A stretch of 26,136 bases of DNA, taken from the NCBI GenBank assembly GCA_023140095.1, contig JAGLMJ010000005.1, positions 1 to 26,136 on the forward strand, given 5' to 3'. The DNA is from Candidatus Omnitrophota bacterium. GTDB taxonomy: Bacteria; Omnitrophota; Koll11; Zapsychrales; Zapsychraceae. The position numbers were made by a program, and so were the translations under genes. Below are positions 7,232 through 13,815 of this stretch, piece by piece; positions within the stretch are counted from its first letter, which is position 1, and every line of letters begins with the position of its first letter. The notes beneath the pieces are model-generated. The model was given only the letters and a program-made list of their open reading frames with translations. It was not told the DNA's origin and made no database searches.

Positions 7232-7316
7232 GGAGAGGTGTCTGAGTGGTTGAAGGTGCCGCTCTCGAAAAGCGGTGCGGGGAAACCTGCCCAGGGTTCG
7301 AATCCCTGCCTCTCCG
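7232..7316 (+). tRNA. tRNA-Ser(CGA)
   Basis: The acceptor stem is the same as in the two preceding serine tRNAs. The anticodon stem CCGCT/AGCGG carries loop CTCGAAA, giving anticodon CGA at 7266-7268 (reads UCG). The variable arm is GCGGG-GAAA-CCTGC and the T arm CAGGG/CCCTG. CCA is not encoded. It begins 31 bases after tRNA-Ser(GGA), so the two are probably cotranscribed. Confidence 0.96.
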
Positions 7317-7318
7317 TT

Positions 7319-7374
7319 AAAATATGAAGGCGAGCTCATAGAGCGAGCCTGAATTTTGGGGGTATTTGGTTTTC
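7319..7374 (+). repeat. Direct repeat copy 2 with hairpin, downstream of tRNA-Ser(CGA)
   Basis: This is the second copy of the sequence at 5416-5471. The hairpin with the tandem G-A mismatch is identical. It lies at the same distance from the tRNA end as copy 1. Confidence 0.8.
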
Positions 7375-7375
7375 C

Positions 7376-7456
7376 ATAATTCTGAAAAGACCGAATACCG
7401 TTTCATTTTTTTTCGAAAAAATAAACTGAATGCCAATAATTCTGGAAAGACCAAAT
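7376..7456 (+). repeat. Pair of 21-bp direct repeats exactly 60 bp apart
   Basis: ATAATTCTGAAAAGACCGAA with one more base at 7376-7396 recurs at 7436-7456 with two changes (19 of 21 identical). The second copy runs into the presumed ATG at 7455. The two might be binding sites for a regulator of the next gene. Nothing else in the sequence supports a function. Confidence 0.5.
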
Positions 7457-8000
7457 GGGCAAGATGGACTTTGAAGAAATGTGGGGCAAGGCATTAAAGG
7501 ATACCGAGATCATCCGTGCTCGCGTGAAGGCATTGTCCATGATGGGTGATACTTCTGTGCCGTATGTCCTTTTGTCGGAATCTTCCATTAATATGGGAGA
7601 CACGGTTGTGCGAAAGGGCGAGGTGACGGTCCGGCAACCATCCTTGTTCATCCCGCCGAACAACCCGCAGTTTCAGGGTTTTGAATTTGACAGTGAGGAA
7701 GATGAATTCGACGAGACATCATTTATTAATTTCCTGATCGTCCGGGGGATCTCCATACCGTCGCTGCGTTATGATAATAAAACCAGTTTTTTAGATGTTT
7801 ATGAGGGAAGGCTTTCTTCGGCGATCAAGCATTATGAGCGCACGTTGCAGCGGCAAGAAGATGTCCGGACGGGGTTGTTGGCCGGCCCCGAAGACTGCTG
7901 GCAGTTCTGTATTCTGATCTTTATTTGTTCGCAGATCATCAAGAATGCCGATCAAGATATCCAGCGCCTGCTCGACGAGTATCATAAGAAGAAAAACTGA
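7455..8000 (+). CDS. Uncharacterised protein
   Basis: I do not recognise this 181-residue protein. It has no signal peptide and no membrane segment. The first 70 residues are mixed, the middle has an acidic patch (EFDSEEDEFDE, about residues 78-88), and the last 60 residues look helical, ending in a charged coil (IQRLLDEYHKKKN). The segment CWQFCILIFICSQII (about 148-162) is a hydrophobic helix but too short for a clear membrane anchor. The start at 7455 is uncertain; an ATG at 7464 is also possible, and GGAAAG at 7444-7449 could serve either. It ends 35 bp before the M16 peptidase gene, so the two may be cotranscribed. Confidence 0.75.
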   Translation: MGKMDFEEMWGKALKDTEIIRARVKALSMMGDTSVPYVLLSESSINMGDTVVRKGEVTVRQPSLFIPPNNPQFQGFEFDSEEDEFDETSFINFLIVRGISIPSLRYDNKTSFLDVYEGRLSSAIKHYERTLQRQEDVRTGLLAGPEDCWQFCILIFICSQIIKNADQDIQRLLDEYHKKKN

Positions 8001-8035
8001 TCCTTAGGATTTGAATAGCCTCAAAAAGGATGCTT

Positions 8036-10630
8036 ATGCGAAAACCCTTAACCATTTCCCTGGCCGCGGCGCTTCTCCTGTTTTTTTCATTCTCTTCTCA
8101 TGCCTTTGAAGAACGATCATTCAAAGATATTCTTGATAATGGGCTCACCGTTTTAGTGACGGAAATACCGTCGAGTCCGGTTGTGTCTCTCTACGCGCTT
8201 GTCAAGACCGGTTCGGCAACAGAAGGAAAATTTCTGGGGGCCGGGATCTCGCATTTTCTCGAGCATATGCTTTTTAAGGGGACCCATGGCCGGGACGTCG
8301 GCGAACTGGCCGCCTGTATTCAGGCTGTAGGAGGTAAGATCAATGCCTCGACGGGAATGGATTACACGATCTACACAATAACCGTTCCTCACGGGTCTTT
8401 TGACGTTGCGCTGGACATTCTTTCGGACATGTTGGCCAATGCGGAGATGGACGCGCAAGAAGTTGAAAGGGAGCGGAATGTCATTTTCAGCGAAATGCGC
8501 ATGCGCAACGATAACCCCGACGCAAAGATCAACGAACTTACCTTTAAAAATGTTTTCATTGCGCATCCCTACCGGCATCCGGTTATCGGGTACAGGTCTC
8601 TTTTCGCCGGGATCACGCGGGAGGACCTTATTGAATATTACCGGGAGCGCTACGCGCCCAATAATACGGTTTTCTCTGTTGCCGGGAATGTTGATGCTAA
8701 AGAAGCGTTTTTAAAAGTGAAGGAAACCTTTAAAGATTTTAAGCGCAGGCACTCTGTTATCCGGAATCTGCCCCGGGAACCGAAACAGATCAGCCCACGT
8801 CGGTACGAAGAAGAGTATCCGACGGAACTGACGCGTTTGTCCATGTCGTTTGGCTCGACAGAACTTCTTCATCCTGATCTTTACGCCTTAGATGTTCTGG
8901 CGAAAATTCTGGGCCAGGGAAAAAGTTCGCGGTTGTATCTGGATATTTATAAAAAGCAAGCGCTGGTGCACAGCATTTCCGCTTCAAATTACACGCCGAT
9001 CGACAGGGGGATCTTCTGGATTGATTGCCTTCTCGAGCAGGAAAATGTCGACGCGGTTATTGGCGCTGTCTTAAGGCAAGTCGATGAGGTTAAGGTTAAA
9101 GGGGTGAAACCGGCGGAGTTGGCAAAGGCCAAGCAGCAGGTCCGCAGCGAACATGTTCTCCGTCATAAAACCTCCGCGAGCATTGCTTATGCCCAGGCTT
9201 TTGACGAGGCCTTTGCGGGGGACCCTCATTTTTCAAAGAAATATGTCGAAGGTATTGCGCGCGTGACGCTTGATGATATCAAGCGTGTTGCGAATATGTA
9301 TTTGGTCGAATCAGGGTTAACAACGGTTGTTCTTAAGCCCGGGGAAAAGGATGCGGAAGAAAAAACAGAAACACGGATCATTGCAGAAAAAAAGATCCAA
9401 AAACATGTGCTTGATAACGGATTGACCGTTCTATTAAAGGAAGACCATGCTTTTCCTTTGGTCGCAGTCCGGTTAGTAGCCAATGGCGGGGTCCGTCAAG
9501 AGACGGTTGAACGTAACGGGCTTTTTTCTATGCTGGCCTCAACGTGGACGAAGGGGACAAAGAATTATTCGGCGAACGGGATCGCCGAGAAGGTGGAAAG
9601 TTTAGGCATGCGCTTAGGCGGTTTTTCCGGGCGCAACAGTTTTGGATTAAGTATGGAATTCTTGGCCGAGCAATTACCGACAGCGTTGGACCTGCTGAAA
9701 GAATTAGTGGCCCATCCGACCTTTCCCGAGGAAGAGACCGTTAAGGTTAAAGAGCAAAAGAGGACTATTATCCGCCGTCGTGAGGATAATATTTTTGCGT
9801 CAACAGCCTACGTTCTTAAGAAAACTCTTTTCCTGACCCATGCGTTCCGGTTGGAAGAGGAAGGGACTATTGAGTCGGTCGATCGCATAACGCGCAATGA
9901 CCTGACAGCCTTTTACAAGCGGTTTGTTGTGCCGGGAAATATGGTGATCTCTGTTTTTGGGGATATTGATGCGGAAGATGTTTTAAATGATATTAAAAAA
10001 AGTTTCGCTTCCCTTAAGGATGGGGAATTGACCTTAAAGGTCCATAAAGAAGATCCGCCGGAGCAGCCCCGAGAAGAGATCTTGATAATGAATAAAGAGC
10101 AGGCGATGGTGATGTTCGGATTCCAGGGGCTTACATTTCACGATCCGGACGCTTATGGCCTTGAGGTGCTCGCCGCGATCTTAGGCTCGTCGTTCAATGG
10201 GCGGCTGTTCACTAACATTCGCGATCAGTTAGGGGATGCCTACACGCTAGGGGGTAATTTTCTTCCCGGGCCGGATGCGGGATTCGTTTATTTTTATGTC
10301 CTGACAGCGGAAGAAGAAGTTGAAAAAGTCAAAGACCTTTTGAAGAAAGAGATCAAACGGTTGCAATCCGAACATGTTCCCGGGAAGGAATTAAAAGATA
10401 TCAAAACATATTTAAAAGGAACGTTTAAGGCCTCCCAAGAGACAAGCGCGTCTTTGAATTTCATGGTGAGCCTCGATGAGCTTTACGGGCTGGGGTTTGA
10501 CCACTATCAGGGATATGACGGGCGCATTGATGAGGTAACGCAGGAAGATATTAAGCGACTAGCGCGGGAGCATCTTGACCTGAATAAAGCGGCGGTCGTC
10601 GTGACCATGCCGGGAAAGGCTCAACCCTAG
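8036..10630 (+). CDS. Exported M16-family zinc metallopeptidase, two fused halves
   Basis: The 864-residue product begins with a signal peptide (RKPLTISLAAALLLFFSF, cut after SSHA). Two tandem M16 halves follow, as in a fused peptidase pair. The first half holds the inverted zinc motif HFLEH at residues 73-77, with the third ligand E153 in VIFSEMRMR. The second half begins near residue 460 (HVLDNGLTVLLKED) and has lost the HxxEH motif (NGLFSML in its place), but its end has the RDQLGDAYTLGG segment, the usual partner R/Y pair. The first half lacks that pair. Thus the halves appear to complement each other in one chamber. It probably degrades peptides in the periplasm. The ATG at 8036 is placed six bases after AAAAAGGA; an ATG at 8030 overlaps that site. 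Confidence 0.93.
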   Translation: MRKPLTISLAAALLLFFSFSSHAFEERSFKDILDNGLTVLVTEIPSSPVVSLYALVKTGSATEGKFLGAGISHFLEHMLFKGTHGRDVGELAACIQAVGGKINASTGMDYTIYTITVPHGSFDVALDILSDMLANAEMDAQEVERERNVIFSEMRMRNDNPDAKINELTFKNVFIAHPYRHPVIGYRSLFAGITREDLIEYYRERYAPNNTVFSVAGNVDAKEAFLKVKETFKDFKRRHSVIRNLPREPKQISPRRYEEEYPTELTRLSMSFGSTELLHPDLYALDVLAKILGQGKSSRLYLDIYKKQALVHSISASNYTPIDRGIFWIDCLLEQENVDAVIGAVLRQVDEVKVKGVKPAELAKAKQQVRSEHVLRHKTSASIAYAQAFDEAFAGDPHFSKKYVEGIARVTLDDIKRVANMYLVESGLTTVVLKPGEKDAEEKTETRIIAEKKIQKHVLDNGLTVLLKEDHAFPLVAVRLVANGGVRQETVERNGLFSMLASTWTKGTKNYSANGIAEKVESLGMRLGGFSGRNSFGLSMEFLAEQLPTALDLLKELVAHPTFPEEETVKVKEQKRTIIRRREDNIFASTAYVLKKTLFLTHAFRLEEEGTIESVDRITRNDLTAFYKRFVVPGNMVISVFGDIDAEDVLNDIKKSFASLKDGELTLKVHKEDPPEQPREEILIMNKEQAMVMFGFQGLTFHDPDAYGLEVLAAILGSSFNGRLFTNIRDQLGDAYTLGGNFLPGPDAGFVYFYVLTAEEEVEKVKDLLKKEIKRLQSEHVPGKELKDIKTYLKGTFKASQETSASLNFMVSLDELYGLGFDHYQGYDGRIDEVTQEDIKRLAREHLDLNKAAVVVTMPGKAQP

Positions 10631-10675
10631 AACGGTTGTTGCGGGTATCTTCAGATTTACAGAGCAGGGTGAGTG

Positions 10676-10704
10676 TTTACAATCGTCGCAAACAATGTTA
10701 AATT
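10676..10704 (+). promoter_or_regulatory. Possible promoter of the CpaF-like ATPase gene
   Basis: TTTACA (10676-10681) and TAAATT (10699-10704) are 17 bases apart in a 128-bp intergenic stretch. The match is moderate. Confidence 0.38.
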
Positions 10705-10770
10705 AGTGTATTCTTAAAATTTATTAAATCGGCGAGTCATGAGCCTTCCTAAAGATCGTTGGATAAGACT

Positions 10771-12126
10771 ATGAAACCGGAACAATGTATTGAATTAGAA
10801 TTTCGCTTGATCGATTTCCTCAAGGGCAGTATGAACCTGCTTCAGACTCCGGCTGAGCGTGAAGTCATGGTTAGCGGGGCTCTTAAGAGGATCCTCGAAA
10901 AAGGCGAATTTCCCGAGCTCAGGCCTGAGCTTGAGAACGAACGTTCGCGTGTCGAGTTTATCACGAACTTTCTTTCGTATGGCATTATTACAGAGGTATT
11001 GTGTGATGGGCATGTCGAAGATATCGTCATAAATAATCTTAAACCGATTTACATCCATCACAGCGAAGAGGGATTTATCTCAACGGAGAAAAGTTTTTCC
11101 CATCAAAAGGAAGTCATTCTTTTCGTCAAAAAACTTTTACTTTTCTGCGGAAAAACGGCGCAAGGGAAGATCATCAATCTGGAATTGCCGAATCTCGAAG
11201 GGCGGGTCAATATTGTCCATTCGCCGTTCGGGCCTCAGATCACGATCACGAAAGCAAAAGTGACGCCGTTGAGCATCATTGACTTGATCCGTATGGGCGG
11301 GCTGACCTATGAAGTCGCCGCGCAATTGTGGATATATCTGGAAGGAATGTCCATACGGCCGGCTAATATCATGATCGCCGGCGGCCCCGGCGTCGGAAAA
11401 ACGACCCTGCTTAATTCGCTGTTTTGTTTCATCCCCAAAGCCGACCGCATGGTCGTTATTGAGGATACATTGGAACTGAACACTTTTCTGGAAGATAGTT
11501 GCTCGAGACTGGAAAGCGATGATGACTTGAGCCTGGCCGATCTGGTGAAGAACAGTTTACGGATGCGGCCTGAGCGGATCATTGTCGGAGAAGTGCGGGG
11601 TGCCGAGGCGCGCGATATGATCACGGCCTGTAATGTCGGGAAATATTGTATCGGGACCATCCACGCTTTGACGTCAAGAGAGGCGATCATCCGCCTGCAG
11701 AATGAGCCGATGAACATTCCCGAGATGCTGGTCAATTTGATTGATGTCTTTATTGTTCTTAAGCGCTACCACGTGAAAGAACGGATGTTCCGCGTGATCG
11801 ATGAGATCAGCGAGACCAGCGGCATGGAACAGGTTAAAATTCTCCTCTCGCAGGTTTACAAATATGATTTCAACAGTCAGCAGATGAAACAGATGACGCC
11901 GAGCACTGTTTTCCGCGACCGCCTTGCCAAGCAGTCCGGGTTGACGCCAAAAGAAATTATAAGGGAACACATGCTCAGGGCCTATTTGTTGGAACAGCTT
12001 GACAAGCGTAATATGAACACGATGAAAGAGGTTGCAACGTTCTGCCGGGCGTACAATAAAGACCCTGATCAAGCGACTGCCAGTTTAGGATTCAATCGCG
12101 CCGGGCTTCTCGGGAGCAATAAGTAA
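10771..12126 (+). CDS. CpaF/VirB11-type secretion ATPase
   Basis: The product, 451 residues from the ATG, belongs to the type II/IV secretion ATPase superfamily, closest in style to CpaF/TadA of Flp pili or to FlaI. Seen motifs: Walker A GGPGVGKTT with K210, the Asp box VVIEDTLELN (D232), Walker B RIIVGEVRG (E274) and the His box GTIHALTSREA (H298). An N-terminal domain of about 150 residues and an unusual C-terminal tail of about 110 residues after the core frame it. Such ATPases power pilus assembly, secretion or DNA transfer. No inner-membrane platform gene (TadB/TadC, GspF) or pilin lies in the window, so the partner machine is unknown. The in-frame TTG at 10759 is an alternative start; neither start has a convincing Shine-Dalgarno. 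Confidence 0.88.
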   Translation: MKPEQCIELEFRLIDFLKGSMNLLQTPAEREVMVSGALKRILEKGEFPELRPELENERSRVEFITNFLSYGIITEVLCDGHVEDIVINNLKPIYIHHSEEGFISTEKSFSHQKEVILFVKKLLLFCGKTAQGKIINLELPNLEGRVNIVHSPFGPQITITKAKVTPLSIIDLIRMGGLTYEVAAQLWIYLEGMSIRPANIMIAGGPGVGKTTLLNSLFCFIPKADRMVVIEDTLELNTFLEDSCSRLESDDDLSLADLVKNSLRMRPERIIVGEVRGAEARDMITACNVGKYCIGTIHALTSREAIIRLQNEPMNIPEMLVNLIDVFIVLKRYHVKERMFRVIDEISETSGMEQVKILLSQVYKYDFNSQQMKQMTPSTVFRDRLAKQSGLTPKEIIREHMLRAYLLEQLDKRNMNTMKEVATFCRAYNKDPDQATASLGFNRAGLLGSNK

Positions 12127-12155
12127 CAGAGTTCCATAAGTATGGTGAAACAGAT

Positions 12156-12181
12156 AAACCGCTGGTGAAGCGGTTTTTTTT
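12156..12181 (+). terminator. Rho-independent terminator after the CpaF-like gene
   Basis: AAACCGCT (12156-12163) pairs with AGCGGTTT (12169-12176) across a GGTGA loop and runs into a T tract. Confidence 0.88.
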
Positions 12182-12182
12182 G

Positions 12183-12223
12183 TCCGCCTTCGCTGAATTG
12201 TTTTTACGTTCAGCTTCGGCGGA
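12183..12223. repeat. REP-like imperfect palindrome between convergent genes
   Basis: TCCGCC and GCTGAA (12183-12197) pair with TTCAGC and GGCGGA (12209-12223), leaving a symmetric TTC/TTC internal loop and an 11-base loop. A second small hairpin, CACGGC-TTTA-GCTGTG, lies at about 12249-12264, and it may help end leftward transcription from the HAD gene. Confidence 0.6.
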
Positions 12224-12283
12224 TTTCGCCGGGTTGTTTAAAAGGTGCCACGGCTTTAGCTGTGAGGCTCATTTTTAAGTGGA

Positions 12284-12913
12284 TTATGCGAACAGCTGGA
12301 ATAATTCTTTAGGGCTGTGAATAAGATAGTCCGGGTTTTGGGCTGCCAGGATCTTACAGGAATTGTATCCCCATGTTACGGCCGCGCTGCGGATGCCGGC
12401 TTTTTTGGCGGCCTTAATATCCCGTGTTTCGTCACCGACGTAGATTACTTCGGAGAGCTCGAGGCCGTGTTCATCCATTAAGGTCTTTAGTCCCCAGTTC
12501 TTGCTCCATATCTTCGATGTGGTACAGATAAAATCAAAAAAATTCAGTCCGTTGTTCTCTAGGAAACCCGTCACATTCTTCGATGAATTGGACGTGAGAA
12601 TGCCCATTTTATAGCCGAGGGATTTAAGCTGAAGAAGAATTTCTTTTAGATCCTTGATGGGTTCAACGGAATCGATCTCTTTATGCAATTCCTTCTTGGC
12701 TTTGGCGACGATCATAGGGATCTTAAGAAGAGGGATGTTTAAATGCTGGATTGTTTCCCGGACATTTTTGTCCTTCATATCCTTGATCTCATCAGGATCA
12801 ATTTTATTGAAATTAAATTCTTCGGACAAACGGTTGCCGATCCTCAGAAGATAGTGGAATGTGTTAGCAATCGTTCCGTCGAAATCGAAAATCAGGACAG
12901 GGTCTTTTTTCAT
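12284..12913 (-). CDS. HAD-family phosphatase, phosphoglycolate phosphatase-like
   Basis: The product is a 209-residue HAD hydrolase with an alpha-helical cap. All four motifs are present: motif I DFDGT with nucleophile D10 and D12, motif II LTSNS (T107), motif III lysine K143 and motif IV GDETRD (D161, D165). The overall layout is that of Gph/PGP-like phosphatases, which remove phosphate from 2-phosphoglycolate or other small sugar phosphates. The substrate cannot be told from the sequence. It is convergent with the CpaF-like gene and transcribed alone from the promoter at 12963-12992. No clear Shine-Dalgarno precedes the ATG. Confidence 0.9.
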   Translation of the reverse strand: MKKDPVLIFDFDGTIANTFHYLLRIGNRLSEEFNFNKIDPDEIKDMKDKNVRETIQHLNIPLLKIPMIVAKAKKELHKEIDSVEPIKDLKEILLQLKSLGYKMGILTSNSSKNVTGFLENNGLNFFDFICTTSKIWSKNWGLKTLMDEHGLELSEVIYVGDETRDIKAAKKAGIRSAAVTWGYNSCKILAAQNPDYLIHSPKELFQLFA

Positions 12914-12962
12914 AGGAATGCATGTTGAAATGTTATGTTTAAGTCAAGAAAATATTGATAAG

Positions 12963-12992
12963 AGTATATCATTGAAACGGCGTTGGTTTCAA
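12963..12992 (-). promoter_or_regulatory. Sigma-70-type promoter of the HAD phosphatase gene
   Basis: On the minus strand TTGAAA (12992-12987) and TATACT (12968-12963) are 18 bases apart. Transcription would start near 12956, giving a leader of about 43 bases. Confidence 0.55.
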
Positions 12993-13055
12993 GGTTAACT
13001 TTTTTGGGGCCTTGGAAATGGATTTGAGCCCGTCTTAGCGTTCCACATAATTGTG

Positions 13056-13084
13056 TTGACAATTGGTAGGAATTTATGCATACT
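13056..13084 (+). promoter_or_regulatory. Promoter of the cold-shock gene with a long 5' leader
   Basis: A consensus TTGACA (13056-13061) lies 17 bases before CATACT (13079-13084). The resulting leader to the ATG at 13207 is about 115 bases, which is typical of cold-shock genes, whose leaders often fold differently with temperature. Confidence 0.6.
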
Positions 13085-13118
13085 TTTCTAGAGAAGTAAA
13101 TAAGGGGTAGAAGGTTTT

Positions 13119-13235
13119 ATGCATCAATCGAGACGAGAAGCACATACACCACGTTTGTTCTTTCTGCTGTTATTTACTAAATCTCGAAGAAAGGAGGAAG
13201 TAAGTAATGGCAAAAGGAAAAGTAAAGTGGTTTAG
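13119..13235 (+). other. Possible 38-codon leader ORF overlapping the cold-shock gene
   Basis: An ATG at 13119 preceded by AGAAGG opens a frame through the leader to a TAG at 13233, overlapping the first 29 bases of the cold-shock gene in another frame. The peptide would be basic with a short hydrophobic run (LFFLLLF). There is no evidence of translation beyond the start site and the open frame. Confidence 0.25.
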
Positions 13236-13407
13236 TAACCAAAAAGGTTACGGATTTATTACACCTGAAGAGGGTCCTGATGTATTTGTTCATCACAGCA
13301 CGATTCAAGGTGACGGATACAAGACCTTAGAAGAGGGCCAGGAGGTTGAATTTGAAGTGACAACCGGTCCTAAAGGTGAGCAAGCAACAAATGTTGTAAA
13401 GGTCTAA
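13207..13407 (+). CDS. Cold-shock protein, CspA family
   Basis: This is a single cold-shock domain of 66 residues, the usual size. RNP1 (KGYGFI, residues 13-18) and RNP2 (VFVHHS, 26-31) are present, as are W8 and F9 of the nucleic acid-binding face. Such proteins bind single-stranded RNA and DNA and act as RNA chaperones. A very strong ribosome binding site (AAAGGAGG) lies ten bases before the ATG. It is a single-gene unit with its own promoter and terminator. I avoid a numbered csp symbol because paralogues cannot be told apart. Confidence 0.97.
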   Translation: MAKGKVKWFSNQKGYGFITPEEGPDVFVHHSTIQGDGYKTLEEGQEVEFEVTTGPKGEQATNVVKV

Positions 13408-13417
13408 TCACGACATT

Positions 13418-13452
13418 TAAAAAAGCCCGGCATGAACTGCCGGGCTTTTTTT
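13418..13452 (+). terminator. Strong Rho-independent terminator of the cold-shock gene
   Basis: AAAAAGCCCGGCA pairs with TGCCGGGCTTTTT across the loop TGAAC, followed by a T tract. The group II intron relic begins four bases after the last T of that tract. Confidence 0.96.
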
Positions 13453-13489
13453 GTGGTGCGCCCGGCAGGGCGCACTTACTTGAGGGTGA

Positions 13490-13517
13490 GGCTTCGACAC
13501 TGAGCTCAGCCGAAGTC
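13490..13517. repeat. Palindromic repeat inserted into intron domain I
   Basis: GGCTTCG and CCGAAGTC flank a perfect CTGAGCTCAG palindrome. It splits what is normally a continuous GGGTGARAGTCCC hairpin in IIC introns, so about 28 bases were added in the apical loop. Palindromes of the CTTCG...CTGAGCTCAG type are scattered in many bacterial genomes. Because it lengthens a hairpin tip, the insertion need not spoil folding. Confidence 0.7.
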
Positions 13518-13696
13518 AAGTCCCTTACAGGCCTGGCAGAGGGAACTGTTAGTCGGACGGCAAGGGTGTCAACCGTGAGGTTGAATCTGAAGGAAGCCGC
13601 AGACAAAACGCTGGCCTGACGAACAGGAATCCGCGAGGTAAAGTTGGGTGCATTATTAGACAACAGGCATTGATGTCGAAATAGCAGAAATGACAG

Positions 13697-13774
13697 GAAC
13701 CGCTGTGTACGGAACCGTACGCACGGTGGTGTGAGAGGACTGCAGACGAAATAATCATCTGCCTCCTACTTGAT
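13697..13774 (+). ncRNA. Group II intron domains V and VI
   Basis: Domain V (13697-13731): the lower stem CCGC/GTGG, a two-base CG bulge on the 3' side, the upper stem TGTGTACG/CGTACGCA and a GAAC loop are all present. The CGC catalytic triad of the IIC type is kept. Domain VI: GAGAGG pairs with CCT and CTT around a single bulged A at 13768, seven bases from the predicted 3' end at GAT (13774). The distal stem is GCAGA/TCTGC. This is the expected branch-point geometry. Confidence 0.88.
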
Positions 13775-13815
13775 TCATCCCCCATCCATTAAGTCCTGGG
13801 GATCTTAAAAAATTC

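Larger units (their letters stand above)
13456..13774 (+). mobile_element. Group IIC intron relic, 319 bases, no reverse transcriptase
   Basis: This fills most of the 408-bp stretch between the cold-shock gene and the convergent endonuclease/exonuclease/phosphatase gene. It starts with GTGCGCCCGGC, the 5' end expected for bacterial group IIC introns. Domain I pieces follow in family order: GGGTGA...AGTCCC (split by an insertion), GGCAGAGGGAACTGTTAG, GCAAGGGTGTC, GAATCTGAAGGAAGC, CCTGACGAACAGGAA and, after a shortened stretch, AGCAGAAATGACA. Domains V and VI come directly after (13697-13774). Compared from memory with the Oceanobacillus iheyensis IIC intron, most of distal domain I, domains II-IV and the maturase gene are missing. 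IIC introns insert just after transcription terminators, and this one lies right behind one. Whether it still splices is unknown; the exon-binding loops may be lost. After 13774 only a short ATCCCC/GGGGAT hairpin (13777-13803) is seen. Confidence 0.87.

Noticed and set aside
7055..7339. Minus-strand open frame across two tRNA-Ser genes
   Set aside because: Same artefact; the cloverleafs explain the conservation.
8153..8578. Antisense open frame in the M16 gene, and similar long ones at 11307-11735 and 11674-12072
   Set aside because: They mirror well-supported genes; there are no motifs or ribosome binding sites.
13370..13785. Minus-strand open frames between the cold-shock and nuclease genes
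   Set aside because: They are antisense to the group II intron RNA and have no family resemblance or ribosome binding sites.
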